Shown piece by piece: positions 10,006 through 22,252 of a DNA stretch of 64,000 bases. Within the stretch, counting starts at the first letter, position 1. The number at the start of each line of letters is the position of its first letter. Source of the stretch: Mayamaea pseudoterrestris (lineage: Eukaryota > Bacillariophyta > Bacillariophyceae > Sellaphorales > Sellaphoraceae); contig BROI01000031.1 of assembly GCA_027923505.1 (NCBI GenBank), positions 62,001 to 126,000 on the forward strand. The letters run 5' to 3'. The notes below the pieces were generated by a model. The model was not told where the DNA came from, made no database searches, and saw only the letters and a program-made list of their open reading frames with translations. Made by a program: the position numbers and the translations under genes.

Positions 10006-13000
10006 TTTGAATAACTGAAACCATTGCTGAACCCAACCCAGGGTCATTTTACTGGAGGGTGTGAAGGTATACCATTGAATGGATTGCACATCCTGCATCC
10101 TTTATGCATGCCTAGCAACCGCAGAGACTCATATTGAAGCAGGCTGGCTCATGGCTATGGCTATTGAGTGTGTTTGTATTTGAATAACTGAAACCATTGC
10201 TGAACCCAACCCCGGTCATTTTACTGGAGGGTTTGAAGGTATACCATTGAATGGATTGCAAATCCTGCATCCTTTATGCATGCCTAGCAACCGCAGAGAC
10301 TCATATTGAAGCAGGCTGGCTCATGGCTATGGCTATTGAGTGTGTTTGTATTTGAATAGCTGAAACCATTGCTGAACCCAACCCCGGTCATTTTACTGGA
10401 GGGTTTGAAGGTATACCATTGAATGGATTGCACATCCTGCATCCTTTATGCATGCCTAGCAACCGCAGAGACTCATATTGAAGCAGGCTGGCTCATGGCT
10501 ATGGCTATTGAGTGTGTTTGTATTTGAATAGCTGAAACCATTGCTGACCAACCCTGGTCATTTTACTGGAGGGTTTGAAGGTATACCATGGAATGGATTG
10601 CACATCCTGCATCCTTTATGCATGCCTAGCAACCGCAGAGACTCATATTGAAGCAGGCTGGCTCATGGCTATGGCTATTGAGTGTGTTTGTATTTGAATA
10701 GCTGAAACCATTGCTGAACCCAACCCCGGTCATTTTACTGGAGGGTTTGAAGGTATACCATTGAATGGATTGCACATCCTGCATCCTTTATGCATGCCTA
10801 GCAACCGCAGAGACTCATATTGAAGCAGGCTGGCTCATGGCTATGGCTATTGAGTGTGTTTGTATTTGAATAGCTGAAACCATTGCTGAACCCAACCCCG
10901 GTCATTTTACTGGAGGGTGTGAAGGTATACCATTGAATGGATTGCACATCCTGCATCCTTTATGCATGCCTAGCAACCGCAGAGACTCATATTGAAGCAG
11001 GCTGGCTCATGGCTATGGCTATTGAGTGTGTTTGTATTTGAATAGCTGAAACCATTGCTGAACCCAACCCCGGTCATTTTACTGGAGGGTTTGAAGGTAT
11101 ACCATTGAATGGATTGCACATCCTGCATCCTTTATGCATGCCTAGCAACCGCAGAGACTCATATTGAAGCAGGCTGGCTCATGGCTATGGCTATTGAGTG
11201 TGTTTGTATTTGAATAACTGAAACCATTGCTGAACCCAACCCCGGTCATTATACTGGAGGGTTTGAAGGTATACCATTGAATGGATTGCAAATCCTGCAT
11301 CCTTTATGCATGCCTAGCAACCGCAGAGACTCATATTGAAGCAGGCTGGCTCATGGCTATGGCTTTTGAGTGTGTTTAGATTGGAGTAGCTGATACCATT
11401 GCTGCACCCAACCCCGGTCATTTTCCTGGAGGGTGTGAAGGTATACCATTGAATGGATTGCACATCCTGCATCCTTTATGCATGCCTAGCAACCGCAGAG
11501 ACTCATATTGAAGCAGGCTGGCTCATGGCTATGGCTATTGAGTGTGTTTGTATTTGAATAGCTGAAACCATTGCTGAACCCAACCCCGGTCATTTTACTG
11601 GAGGGTTTGAAGGTATACCATTGAATGGATTGCACATCCTGCATCCTTTATGCATGCCTAGCAACCGCAGAGACTCATATTGAAGCAGGCTGGCTCATGG
11701 CTATGGCTATTGAGTGTGTTTGTATTTGAATAACTGAAACCATTGCTGAACCCAACCCCGGTCATTTTACTGGAGGGTTTGAAGGTATACCATTGAATGG
11801 ATTGCACATCCTGCATCCTTTATGCATGCCTAGCAACCGCAGAGACTCATATTGAAGCAGGCTGGCTCATGGCTATGGCTATTGAGTGTGTTTGTATTTG
11901 AGTAGCTGAAACCATTGCTGAACCCAACCCCGGTCATTTTACTGGAGGGTGTGAAGGTATACCATTGAATGGATTGCACATCCTGCATCCTTTATGCATG
12001 CCTAGCAACCGCAGAGACTCATATTGAAGCAGGCTGGCTCATGGCTATGGCTATTGAGTGTGTTTGTATTTGAATAGCTGAAACCATTGCTGAACCCAAC
12101 CCCGGTCATTTTACTGGAGGGTTTGAAGGTATACCATTGAATGGATTGCACATCCTGCATCCTTTATGCATGCCTAGCAACCGCAGAGACTCATATTGAA
12201 GCAGGCTGGCTCATGGCTATGGCTATTGAGTGTGTTTGTATTTGAATAAGCGAAACCATTGCTGAACCCAACCCCGGTCATTTTACTGGAGGGTTTGAAG
12301 GTATACCATTGAATGGATTGCACATCCTGCATCCTTTATGCATGCCTAGCAACCGCAGAGACTCATATTGAAGCAGGCTGGCTCATGGCTATGGCTATTG
12401 AGTGTGTTTGTATTTGAATAGCTGAAACCATTGCTGAACCCAACCCCGGTCATTTTACTGGAGGGTTTGAAGGTATACCATTGAATGGATTGCACATCCT
12501 GCATCCTTTATGCATGCCTAGCAACCGCAGAGACTCATATTGAAGCAGGCTGGCTCATGGCTATGGCTATTGAGTGTGTTTGTATTTGAATAGCTGAAAC
12601 CATTGCTGAACCCAACCCCGGTCATTTTACTGGAGGGTGTGAAGGTATACCATTGAATGGATTGCACATCCTGCATCCTTTATGCATGCCTAGCAACCGC
12701 AGAGACTCATATTGAAGCAGGCTGGCTCATGGCTATGGCTATTGAGTGTGTTTGTATTTGAATAGCTGAAACCATTGCTGAACCCAACCCCGGTCATTTT
12801 ACTGGAGGGTTTGAAGGTATACCATTGAATGGATTGCACATCCTGCATCCTTTATGCATGCCTAGCAACCGCAGAGACTCATATTGAAGCAGGCTGGCTC
12901 ATGGCTATGGCTATTGAGTGTGTTTGTATTTGAATAGCTGAAACCATTGCTGAACCCAACCCCGGTCATTTTACTGGAGGGTGTGAAGGTATACCATTGA

Positions 13001-16000
13001 ATGGATTGCACATCCTGCATCCTTTATGCATGCCTAGCAACCGCAGAGACTCATATTGAAGCAGGCTGGCTCATGGCTATGGCTATTGAGTGTGTTTGTA
13101 TTTGAATAGCTGCAACCATTGCTGAACCCAACCCCGGTCATTTTACTGGAGGGTGTGAAGGTATACCATTGAATGGATTGCACATCCTGCATCCTTTATG
13201 CATGCCTAGCAACCGCAGAGACTCATATTGAAGCAGGCTGGCTCATGGCTATGGCTATTGAGTGTGTTTGTATTTGAATAGCTGAAACCATTGCTGAACC
13301 CAACCCCGGTCATTTTACTGGAGGGTGTGAAGGTATACCATTGAATGGATTGCACATCCTGCATCCTTTATGCATGCCTAGCAACCGCAGAGACTCATAT
13401 TGAAGCAGGCTGGCTCATGGCTATGGCTATTGAGTGTGTTTGTATTTGAATAGCTGAAACCATTGCTGAACCCAACCCCGGTCATTTTACTGGAGGGTTT
13501 GAAGGTATACCATTGAATGGATTGCACATCCTGCATCCTTTATGCATGCCTAGCAACCGCAGAGACTCATATTGAAGCAGGCTGGCTCATGGCTATGGCT
13601 ATTGAGTGTGTTTGTATTTGAATAGCTGAAACCATTGCTGAACCCAACCCCGGTCATTTTACTGGAGGGTTTGAAGGTATACCATTGAATGGATTGCACA
13701 TCCTGCATCCTTTATGCATGCCTAGCAACCGCAGAGACTCATATTGAAGCAGGCTGGCTCATGGCTATGGCTATTGAGTGTGTTTGTATTTGAATCGCTG
13801 AAACCATTGCTGAACACCAACCCCGGTCATTTTACTGGAGGGTTTGAAGGTATACCATTGAATGGATTGCACATCCTGCATCCTTTATGCATGCCTAGCA
13901 ACCGCAGAGACTCATATTGAAGCAGGCTGGCTCATGGCTATGGCTATTGAGTGTGTTTGTATTTGAGTAGCTGGACCCATTGCTAAACCCAACCCCGGTC
14001 ATTTTACTGGAGGGTGTGAAGGTATACCATTGAATGGATTGCACATCCTGCATCCTTTATGCATGCCTAGCAACCGCAGAGACTCATATTGAAGCAGGCT
14101 GGCTCATGGCTATGGCTATTGAGTGTGTTTATATTTGAGTAGCTGAAACTATTGCTGATCCTAACCCCGGTCATTTTACTGGAGAATTTTGAAGGTAAAC
14201 CATTGAATAGATCGCACATCCTGCATCCTTTATGCATGCCTAGCAACCGCAGAGACTCATATTGAAGCAGGCTGGCTCATGGCTATGGCTATTGAGTGTG
14301 TTTGTATTTGAATAGCTGAAACCATTGCTGAACCCAACCCCGGTCATTTTCCTGGAGGGTGTGAAGGTATACCATTGAATGGATTGCACATCCTGCATCC
14401 TTTATGCATGCCTAGCAACCGCAGAGACTCATATTGAAGCAGGCTGGCTCATGGCTATGGCTATTGAGTGTGTTTGTATTTGAGTAGCTGCACATCCTGC
14501 ATCCTTTATGCATGCCTAGCAACCGCAGAGACTCATATTGAAGCAGGCTGGCTCATGGCTATGGCTATTGAGTGTGTTTGTATTTGAATAGCTGAAACCA
14601 TTGCTGAACCCAACCCCGGTCATTTTACTGGAGGGTGTGAAGGTATACCATTGAATGGATTGCACATCCTGCATCCTTTATGCATGCCTAGCAACCGCAG
14701 AGACTCATATTGAAGCAGGCTGGCTCATGGCTATGGCTATTGAGTGTGTTTGTATTTGAATAGCTGAAACCATTGCTGAACCCAACCCCGGTCATTTTAC
14801 TGGAGGGTTTGAAGGTATACCATTGAATGGATTGCACATCCTGCATCCTTTATGCATGCCTAGCAACCGCAGAGACTCATATTGAAGCAGGCTGGCTCAT
14901 GGCTATGGCTATTGAGTGTGTTTGTATTTGAATAGCTGAAACCATTGCTGAACCCAACCCCGGTCATTTTACTGGAGGGTTTGAAGGTATACCATTGAAT
15001 GGATTGCACATCCTGCATCCTTTATGCATGCCTAGCAACCGCAGAGACTCATATTGAAGCAGGCTGGCTCATGGCTATGGCTATTGAGTGTGTTTGTATT
15101 TGAATCGCTGAAACCATTGCTGAACACCAACCCCGGTCATTTTACTGGAGGGTTTGAAGGTATACCATTGAATGGATTGCACATCCTGCATCCTTTATGC
15201 ATGCCTAGCAACCGCAGAGACTCATATTGAAGCAGGCTGGCTCATGGCTATGGCTATTGAGTGTGTTTGTATTTGAGTAGCTGGACCCATTGCTAAACCC
15301 AACCCCGGTCATTTTACTGGAGGGTGTGAAGGTATACCATTGAATGGATTGCACATCCTGCATCCTTTATGCATGCCTAGCAACCGCAGAGACTCATATT
15401 GAAGCAGGCTGGCTCATGGCTATGGCTATTGAGTGTGTTTATATTTGAGTAGCTGAAACTATTGCTGAACCCAACCCCGGTCATTTTACTGGAGAATTTT
15501 GAAGGTAAACCATTGAATAGATCGCACATCCTGCATCCTTTATGCATGCCTAGCAACCGCAGAGACTCATATTGAAGCAGGCTGGCTCATGGCTATGGCT
15601 ATTGAGTGTGTTTGTATTTGAATAGCTGAAACCATTGCTGAACCCAACCCCGGTCATTTTCCTGGAGGGTGTGAAGGTATACCATTGAATGGATTGCACA
15701 TCCTGCATCCTTTATGCATGCCTAGCAACCGCAGAGACTCATATTGAAGCAGGCTGGCTCATGGCTATGGCTATTGAGTGTGTTTGTATTTGAGTAGCTG
15801 CACCGTTTCATAACCCAACCCCAGTCATTTTACTAAAGGGTGTGAAGGTATACCATTGAATGGATTGCACATCCTGCATCCTTCATGCATGCCTAGCAAC
15901 CGCAGAGACTCATATTGAAGCAGGCTGGCTCATGGCTATGGCTATTGAGTGTGTTTGTATTTGAATAGCTGAAACCATTGCTGAACCCAACCCCGGTCAT

Positions 16001-18173
16001 TTTACTGGAGGGTTTGAAGGTATACCATTGAATGGATTGCACATCCTGCATCCTTTATGCATGCCTAGCAACCGCAGAGACTCATATTGAAGCAGGCTGG
16101 CTCATGGCTATGGCTATTGAGTGTGTTTGTATTTGAATAGCTGAAACCATTGCTGAACCCAACCCCGGTCATTTTACTGGAGGGTTTGAAGGTATACCAT
16201 TGAATGGATTGCACATCCTGCATCCTTTATGCATGCCTAGCAACCGCAGAGACTCATATTGAAGCAGGCTGGCTCATGGCTATGGCTATTGAGTGTGTTT
16301 GTATTTGAATAACTGAAACCATTGCTGAACCCAACCCCGGTCATTTTACTGGAGGGTTTGAAGGTATACCATTGAATGGATTGCACATCCTGCATCCTTT
16401 ATGCATGCCTAGCAACCGCAGAGACTCAACATGCAGCAGGATGGTTGCACAACTACTCCTAGCAACCGCAGAGACTCATATTGAAGCAGGCTGCCTCATG
16501 GCTAGGGCTATTGAGTGTGTTTGTATTTGAACAGCTCAACCATTGCTGAACCCAACCCCGGTCATTTTACTGGAGGGTGTGAAGGTATATCATTGAATGG
16601 TTTGCACATCCTGCATCCTTTATGCATGCCTAGCAACCGCAGAGACTCATATTGAAGCAGGCTGGCTCATGGCTATGGCTTTTGAGTGTGTTTGTATTGG
16701 AGTAGCTGGACCCATGCCAAACCCAACCCCGGTCATTTTCCTGGAGGGTCTGTAGGTATAAATTTGAATGGATTGCACATCCTACATCTATAGTTCATGC
16801 CTAGCAACCGCAGAGACTCATATTGAAGCAGGCTGGCTCATGGCTATGGCTATTGAGTGTGTTTGTATTTGAATAGCTGAAACCATTGCTGAACCCAACC
16901 CTGGTCATTTTACTGGAGGGTGTGAAGGTATACCATTGAATGGATTGCACATCCTGCATCCTTTATGCATGCCTAGCAACCGCAGAGACTCATATTGAAG
17001 CAGGCTGGCTCATGGCTAAGGCTATTGAGTGTGTTTGTATTTGAACAGCTCAACCATTGCTGAACCCAACCCCGGTCATTTTACTGGAGGGTGTGAAGGT
17101 ATACCATTGAATGGATTGCACATCCTGCATCCTTTATGCATGCCTAGCAACCGCAGAGACTCATATTGAAGCAGGCTGGCTCATGGCTATGGCTATTGAG
17201 TGTGTTTGTATTTGAATAGCTGAAACCATTGCTGAACCCAACCCCGGTCATTTTACTGGAGGGTTTGAAGGTATACCATTGAATGGATTGCACATCCTGC
17301 ATCCTTTACGCATGCCTAGCAACCGCAGAGACTCATATTGAAGCAGGCTGGCTCATGGCTATGGCTATTAAGTGTGTGTTTGTATTTGAACAGCTGATAC
17401 CATTGCTGAACCCAACCCCAGTCATTTTACTGGAGGGTCTGTAGGTATACATTTGAATGGATTGCACATCCTGCATCCTTTATGCATGGCTAGCAACCGC
17501 AGAGACTCATATTGAAGCAGGCTGCCTCATGGCTAGGGCTATTGAGTGTGTTAGTATTTTAACAGCTCAACCATTGCTGAACCCAACCCGGTCATATTAC
17601 TGGAGGGTGTGAAGGTATACCATTGATTGGATTGCACATCCTGCATCTTTTAGCCATGCCGAGCAACCGCAGAGACTTATATTGAAGCAGGCTGGCTCAT
17701 GGCTATGGCTTTTGAGTGTGTTTGTATCTAAATAGCTGAAACCATTGCTGAACCCAACCCCAGTCATTTTACTGGAGGGTTTGAAGGTATATCATTGAAT
17801 GGAATGCACATCCTGCATCCTTTATGCATGCCTAGTAACCGCAGAGACTCATATTGAAGCTGGCTGGCACATGGCTATAGCTATTGAGTGTGTTTGTATT
17901 GAATAGCTGGACCCATGCCGAACCCCACCCCGGTCATTTTACTGGAGGGTTTGAAGGTATACCATTGAATGGATTGCACATCCTGCATCCTTGATGCATG
18001 ACTAGCAACCACAGACTCATATTGAAGCTGGCTGGCACATGGATATGGCTAGGGTGTGAAGGTATACCATTGAATGGATTGCACATCCTGCATCCTTTAT
18101 GCATGCCTAGCAACCGCAGAGACTCATATTGAAGCAGGCTGGCTCATGGCTATGGCTATTTAGTGTGTTTGTA
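10006..18173 (+). repeat. 172-bp satellite array, about 47 units
   Basis: One unit begins TTTGAATAGCTGAAACCATT and runs through ACCCCGGTCATTTTACTGG, GGTATACCATTGAATGG, CCTTTATGCATGCCTAGC and ATGGCTATGGCTATTGAG. Successive anchors (10021, 10194, 10366, 10538, 10708, 10880) give periods of 173, 172, 172, 170 and 172. Units in the left and middle parts are nearly identical. Those from about 16400 onward, toward the LINE, are more diverged and include rearranged or truncated units. No frame stays open through a unit, so it is non-coding. The length is close to a nucleosome repeat and to known centromeric monomers, which makes a centromeric or heterochromatic role possible but unproven. Confidence 0.95.
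13770..15820 (+). repeat. Higher-order duplication within the satellite (1310-bp shift)
   Basis: A run of variant units (TTTGAATCGCTG with GAACACCAACC, then TTTGAGTAGCTGGACCC, then GTTTATATTTGAGTAGC with GGAGAATTTTGAAGG) occurs from about 13793 and again from about 15103, 1310 bases later, in the same order. The first copy ends in a unit that jumps straight from the start phrase to CACATCCTGC near 14490. This shows multi-unit blocks being copied. Confidence 0.8.
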
Positions 18174-18354
18174 CTTTTTCGACGTCACGCGTGTCTTCGA
18201 GGGGTCAGCATAGTTACTCTCCCAAATACCATCTATATCACAGTTAACATAGTTCAAATGACCTGAATCATCATCAACCACTATAATTTGATCATTATAA
18301 TCAAGAAATATCGAAAACGACCAAGATCCCGCCAAGTTACAGCATAGGCTCATT

Positions 18355-20856
18355 TTGCCCGACGACAACCCGACGAAGGACAAACCTCACGTAGGAACTG
18401 TACCACGAAAAACTGACACCGGCGCACCTTCACCTCTCGTTTCACTTTTCTTCGGCCGACCGATCAACAGTATAACCAACAGCAATTACTCTCTCTACAG
18501 TATCTTCAAAGCAACCAAAGCCACCTTCCAGAAAACTATGAAACCTCCCACCTGCAATGCAATTCCTCCGGGTTTCCGACGCCGCCCGCCGACAACGCGC
18601 CCGACAACTCTGCTGCAGCAGCTGTCAATCCAACCACGACTAGACGTGTTACTCTTGCGGAGAACCAGCCGACTACTCACTCGCGCCGTGTGCATTCCGT
18701 CCAATATCATCACTGCAGATCGCTCCAAGTGGAAGGACCTACACACCAAGTATTTCCACGAACCAAGCAACCCGATGTACGCTTCCACGACTTGGTTTCG
18801 CGTCCACATCGGCTACGACATGCCAACTTCAAGCCAGTATTACGATCCACATGTACTAGCGGCAAAGATTTACAAACACTTTGCGGCGGATGTGGCTCAG
18901 GATATGCGCGTGGAGTACAAGATTAGCGCGGACGTCCTACAAACCGAATACACTGTCAAAGTCGGCTACTTTCAAAACTTTCCGGTGGACTTGGACTTCG
19001 ATCTCGCCCGGGCAAACAAGGAAACAAGCGAACATATCGGCATTCCAGTCAATATTTTTCAAGCCAATCTTGGTTTCGTTGCCGAGTCCGACAAGAAACT
19101 GATTCTGAGCGCTCGTCAGAAAACAAAGGGATCGAAGTACGAAGCGATACGAGCCTATCACATCGAGGTGGAAAGCCATGACGCGCGGACGGCGACTGAC
19201 AAACTACTCGCGAAATTTCCGAACAGTATTGAACCGGGTGTGATTTATCCTGCTGGCCTGCGAGCGTCTATCGTGCCCATTCAGGCAGCAGAGGTATCGA
19301 CGGAACCCATGCGTCGCGGTTTGTGTGAGTTACACCGTTCCAGCCTTTTGCAATTCCAACGCACGGATATTATGCATGGTGTTGAAGACATTACTCGGCC
19401 GCTCCTTCAAGGACGAGATTTCTTCACACTCCAGCGCATTTTCGAGGACATCGCCGCGGATGATCCAGTTGCAACAGGCCGGCTTTACTTGTTTGAGCAA
19501 GTCAACCAGATCAGCCCAAAACAAGTTCGAGGAGTCTTTCATGTCAGCAATCTGGAAAAGATAGAAGCAACAGTTCCGTACCTTTACGCCCTTGTCCGGC
19601 AGTTCGCACCCATGCTTCTTCGACGATTCAATCTCACGGAGGAAGATACAGCCGACTTTTATACGCGCCTCCAAGAGTGTTTCTCGCAAAGCTACATTGA
19701 CTCAAAAGAGAGAGTGGTGTTTGATGAAGATAGAGGCGTCTTTACGTCACCAGACGATACAGCAATTGCTGCTATTTACGCCGCCTATGGACTTGCAGGC
19801 GGTGAACAAGACGAGGACCAATCAATAGGCGGGCGATCCGGCCATGACATCAGTCGTCTCAATCTTGGCACACGCATGGAGATACCAATTGCCCGCGCGA
19901 GAAACCAGTTTAGCAGCGGCGGCTCAACCACATCCTCAGTTACATGTATGACGGATCAGTCTCTGGGGATGCTGTCAACAACGTCCGCCGCCACCAAGCT
20001 TCGACTAGCGCAGGCAGAATCTGAGAACAGACGGCTCAAAGAGATGAATGATGAACTCCAAGCGAGTCATCGCACACACGAGAATCAAATGGCCGAGATG
20101 CTGCAGCGCATGTACGCCCTTGAAAGCAGAATCACGGAGCCGCCTACTGGCCAAGACCACACGACGGAGGGATCCACACCAACAAACACAGATGCAGCGG
20201 CCGCACCGGCCATGTTACAGACTCCACTTCAAGACCACCAGTCTCCTATGGAACTTACAGAGACAGAATGGATTCGTCGAGACAATCTTAGTCGTGTCGC
20301 GCTAGAGCCAGATGAATTTAATCTTGACGATGACGACGCGGACGACCCGATGATGGATCGCAAACGCCGCGCAGTTGAAAGCCCAGCAGCAAGCTCCAAC
20401 GCTCCACCACGGCGTTCTTGTCTGAAAAGACATGCAGGAGAAGCAGCGTCCGCAGCGCCTTCAGCAACAATGGAGACCGAGACCTTGCAGTCGCCACAAA
20501 TCCCCATGCAACAGCCGACACCTCCAAGCCGCTTATCATCACACAGAAGCCTTACTACAGACCCTGGCAGGCGATTATACGAAAAGGCACAAGCAACGGA
20601 GCGCGCTCGCCTCAGTGCCAAAGAGCGGGCGCAAGAACGAGAGCTGTTAACCACCGGCGCCGCGCCAAACACGTTTGCAGCACGCCGCTCCGGAGGCCCA
20701 CCGACCATTAGTGCCCAAGCACATTCAACTACACAAACAATCGACATAACTACCAATGACTCATCCGATTCATCCACCGCGAGCAACGACTCGGCGGCAT
20801 CATTACATTCAGCATCGGCTGGACCTCGAAGCAAGGGGCCAGCCCAGGGCCGTTAG
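18355..20856 (+). CDS. LINE ORF1 protein (no known domain)
   Basis: The frame is open over 833 codons. The first ATG in frame is at 18538 (MKPPTCNAIPPG), so the product is probably about 770 residues. A conserved-looking globular part (TTWFRVHIGYDMPTSS, then DARTATDKLLAKFPNS) is followed by an Arg/Gly/Ser linker. A coiled-coil segment (KLRLAQAESENRRLKEMNDE) lies around residues 545-600 of the long frame. The C-terminal tail is disordered, with acidic, Pro and Ser runs. By position it is the RNA-binding or chaperone ORF1 of a LINE; no zinc knuckle or RRM is obvious. It ends 37 bases before ORF2. Confidence 0.7.
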   Translation: MPDDNPTKDKPHVGTVPRKTDTGAPSPLVSLFFGRPINSITNSNYSLYSIFKATKATFQKTMKPPTCNAIPPGFRRRPPTTRPTTLLQQLSIQPRLDVLLLRRTSRLLTRAVCIPSNIITADRSKWKDLHTKYFHEPSNPMYASTTWFRVHIGYDMPTSSQYYDPHVLAAKIYKHFAADVAQDMRVEYKISADVLQTEYTVKVGYFQNFPVDLDFDLARANKETSEHIGIPVNIFQANLGFVAESDKKLILSARQKTKGSKYEAIRAYHIEVESHDARTATDKLLAKFPNSIEPGVIYPAGLRASIVPIQAAEVSTEPMRRGLCELHRSSLLQFQRTDIMHGVEDITRPLLQGRDFFTLQRIFEDIAADDPVATGRLYLFEQVNQISPKQVRGVFHVSNLEKIEATVPYLYALVRQFAPMLLRRFNLTEEDTADFYTRLQECFSQSYIDSKERVVFDEDRGVFTSPDDTAIAAIYAAYGLAGGEQDEDQSIGGRSGHDISRLNLGTRMEIPIARARNQFSSGGSTTSSVTCMTDQSLGMLSTTSAATKLRLAQAESENRRLKEMNDELQASHRTHENQMAEMLQRMYALESRITEPPTGQDHTTEGSTPTNTDAAAAPAMLQTPLQDHQSPMELTETEWIRRDNLSRVALEPDEFNLDDDDADDPMMDRKRRAVESPAASSNAPPRRSCLKRHAGEAASAAPSATMETETLQSPQIPMQQPTPPSRLSSHRSLTTDPGRRLYEKAQATERARLSAKERAQERELLTTGAAPNTFAARRSGGPPTISAQAHSTTQTIDITTNDSSDSSTASNDSAASLHSASAGPRSKGPAQGR

Positions 20857-20893
20857 ACCTCAAGGCACGGGAAGAAGTGGATGACCTTCCCGG

Positions 20894-22237
20894 ATGCCTT
20901 CTGTAAGTCCCTCCTCTCAGGCGGAAGGAGGAGTATTTGGACATGCGCTGCAGGAACCAGCAAGCAATCATGTCCGCCTGCTGTTCGTCAATATCGGAGG
21001 ATTAACAGCGCAACCTGGATGCAGCTCGGCCAGATCATGCGGCCAGTGCAAAGACTGCCTTGTACGTAGCTTAGTCAATAAAAATCGTATAGATGTTCTG
21101 GGTTTATCTGAAGTTAATGTCAATTGGCGACAAGTCCCTACTCATCAAAGACTGCACGAACGAACAAGAGGCTGGTTCGAAGCTTGCAGGGTGACGTCTT
21201 CGTATCATGGCGGATATAAAGGACATTCGGCTACTCGACTGTGGGGCGGTACTACCCTTTGGAGTATAAACAAAATGGCTATGCGGGTCGACTCAACTGC
21301 AACCTTGAACGACAAGCTCGGCAGATGGAGTGGACATAGCCACCGGGGACGAAACGGAGCAACGCTAGTGACCTTGGTTGCTTATCGCCCGGTTCTTAAC
21401 AAGTCGGGAGTGGAATCGGTCTGGAGTCAACAATGGGCACACTTCACTCAACTCGGTGATCACGAGGCAGATCCCATTGCAACATTTGACGCAGATCTTG
21501 TGTCGCTCCTTCAAAATCTTCTTGAACAAGGAAAGCACGTGGTTCTTGGAATCGACGCAAATGAGGATTTGGTGGGCGCGTCGACTGGCTTTCGAAGTAA
21601 GCTTGAGTCCATTGGTTTAACGGAAACAATCATGGCTCAACACGGGCCAGGACCACCGACAATGATTCGCGGCAGCACAAAAATTGATGGACTGTTTGTC
21701 TCCTCGGCTTTACACAATCTAAAGTGCGGATATATCGGCTGGGTTGCGGATCATACCGGTTTGTACATTGACGTTCCCATGCATGTGGCGTTGGGGCACT
21801 CCATTCCCCCAATAACTCGCCCAACAATGCGACGTCTTAAACTTGATGACCCGCAGGTGGTCGGCCGGTTCCTCGCTCGGTACCAAGAGCTATTATTGAA
21901 GGATAAATTACCAGAAAGGTTACTCCGCCTGTGGGAGCGTTCAGAACAAAGGTATGATCCAACTTCGGTGGCCGACAGCCTCTCTCCAACCAACCGACAA
22001 TCCTTCACAGCCATTGATGGCCGCTGCACTGCTCACATGCTGGCGGCTGAACGGACATGCAGGAAGCTATACACAGGTGCAGTACCGTGGTCTCCAGCGT
22101 TTCAAGACATGCAACGGCGTTTCCATCTGATACAATCCATCCTTCGATACCGTCAAGGTAAATCAATTTCAATGCAAACGCTTCGACGATTGGCCAAACG
22201 CATCCACCAGCAGCGTATACTGGATTGGACAACATAA
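20894..22237 (+). CDS. LINE ORF2, AP-endonuclease half
   Basis: This is an exonuclease-endonuclease-phosphatase domain. The motifs in order are LLFVNIGGL (Asn box), DVLGLSEVN (catalytic Glu), VVLGIDANED (Asp-x-Asn), KIDGLFVSSAL and VADHTGLYIDV (the terminal Asp-His). A CSSARSCGQCKDC Cys cluster sits early, at about 21025-21060. The enzyme nicks target DNA to prime reverse transcription. It ends at an in-frame TAA at 22235. The reverse transcriptase continues in the same frame from 22253, so the two halves were probably one ORF2 protein until a single nonsense change. Confidence 0.8.
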   Translation: MPSVSPSSQAEGGVFGHALQEPASNHVRLLFVNIGGLTAQPGCSSARSCGQCKDCLVRSLVNKNRIDVLGLSEVNVNWRQVPTHQRLHERTRGWFEACRVTSSYHGGYKGHSATRLWGGTTLWSINKMAMRVDSTATLNDKLGRWSGHSHRGRNGATLVTLVAYRPVLNKSGVESVWSQQWAHFTQLGDHEADPIATFDADLVSLLQNLLEQGKHVVLGIDANEDLVGASTGFRSKLESIGLTETIMAQHGPGPPTMIRGSTKIDGLFVSSALHNLKCGYIGWVADHTGLYIDVPMHVALGHSIPPITRPTMRRLKLDDPQVVGRFLARYQELLLKDKLPERLLRLWERSEQRYDPTSVADSLSPTNRQSFTAIDGRCTAHMLAAERTCRKLYTGAVPWSPAFQDMQRRFHLIQSILRYRQGKSISMQTLRRLAKRIHQQRILDWTT

Positions 22238-22252
22238 AAACTCAAACGAGAG

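Noticed and set aside
10006-18173. CRISPR array or bacterial repeat
   Set aside because: The units are contiguous with no unique spacers, and the surrounding genes are eukaryotic with introns.
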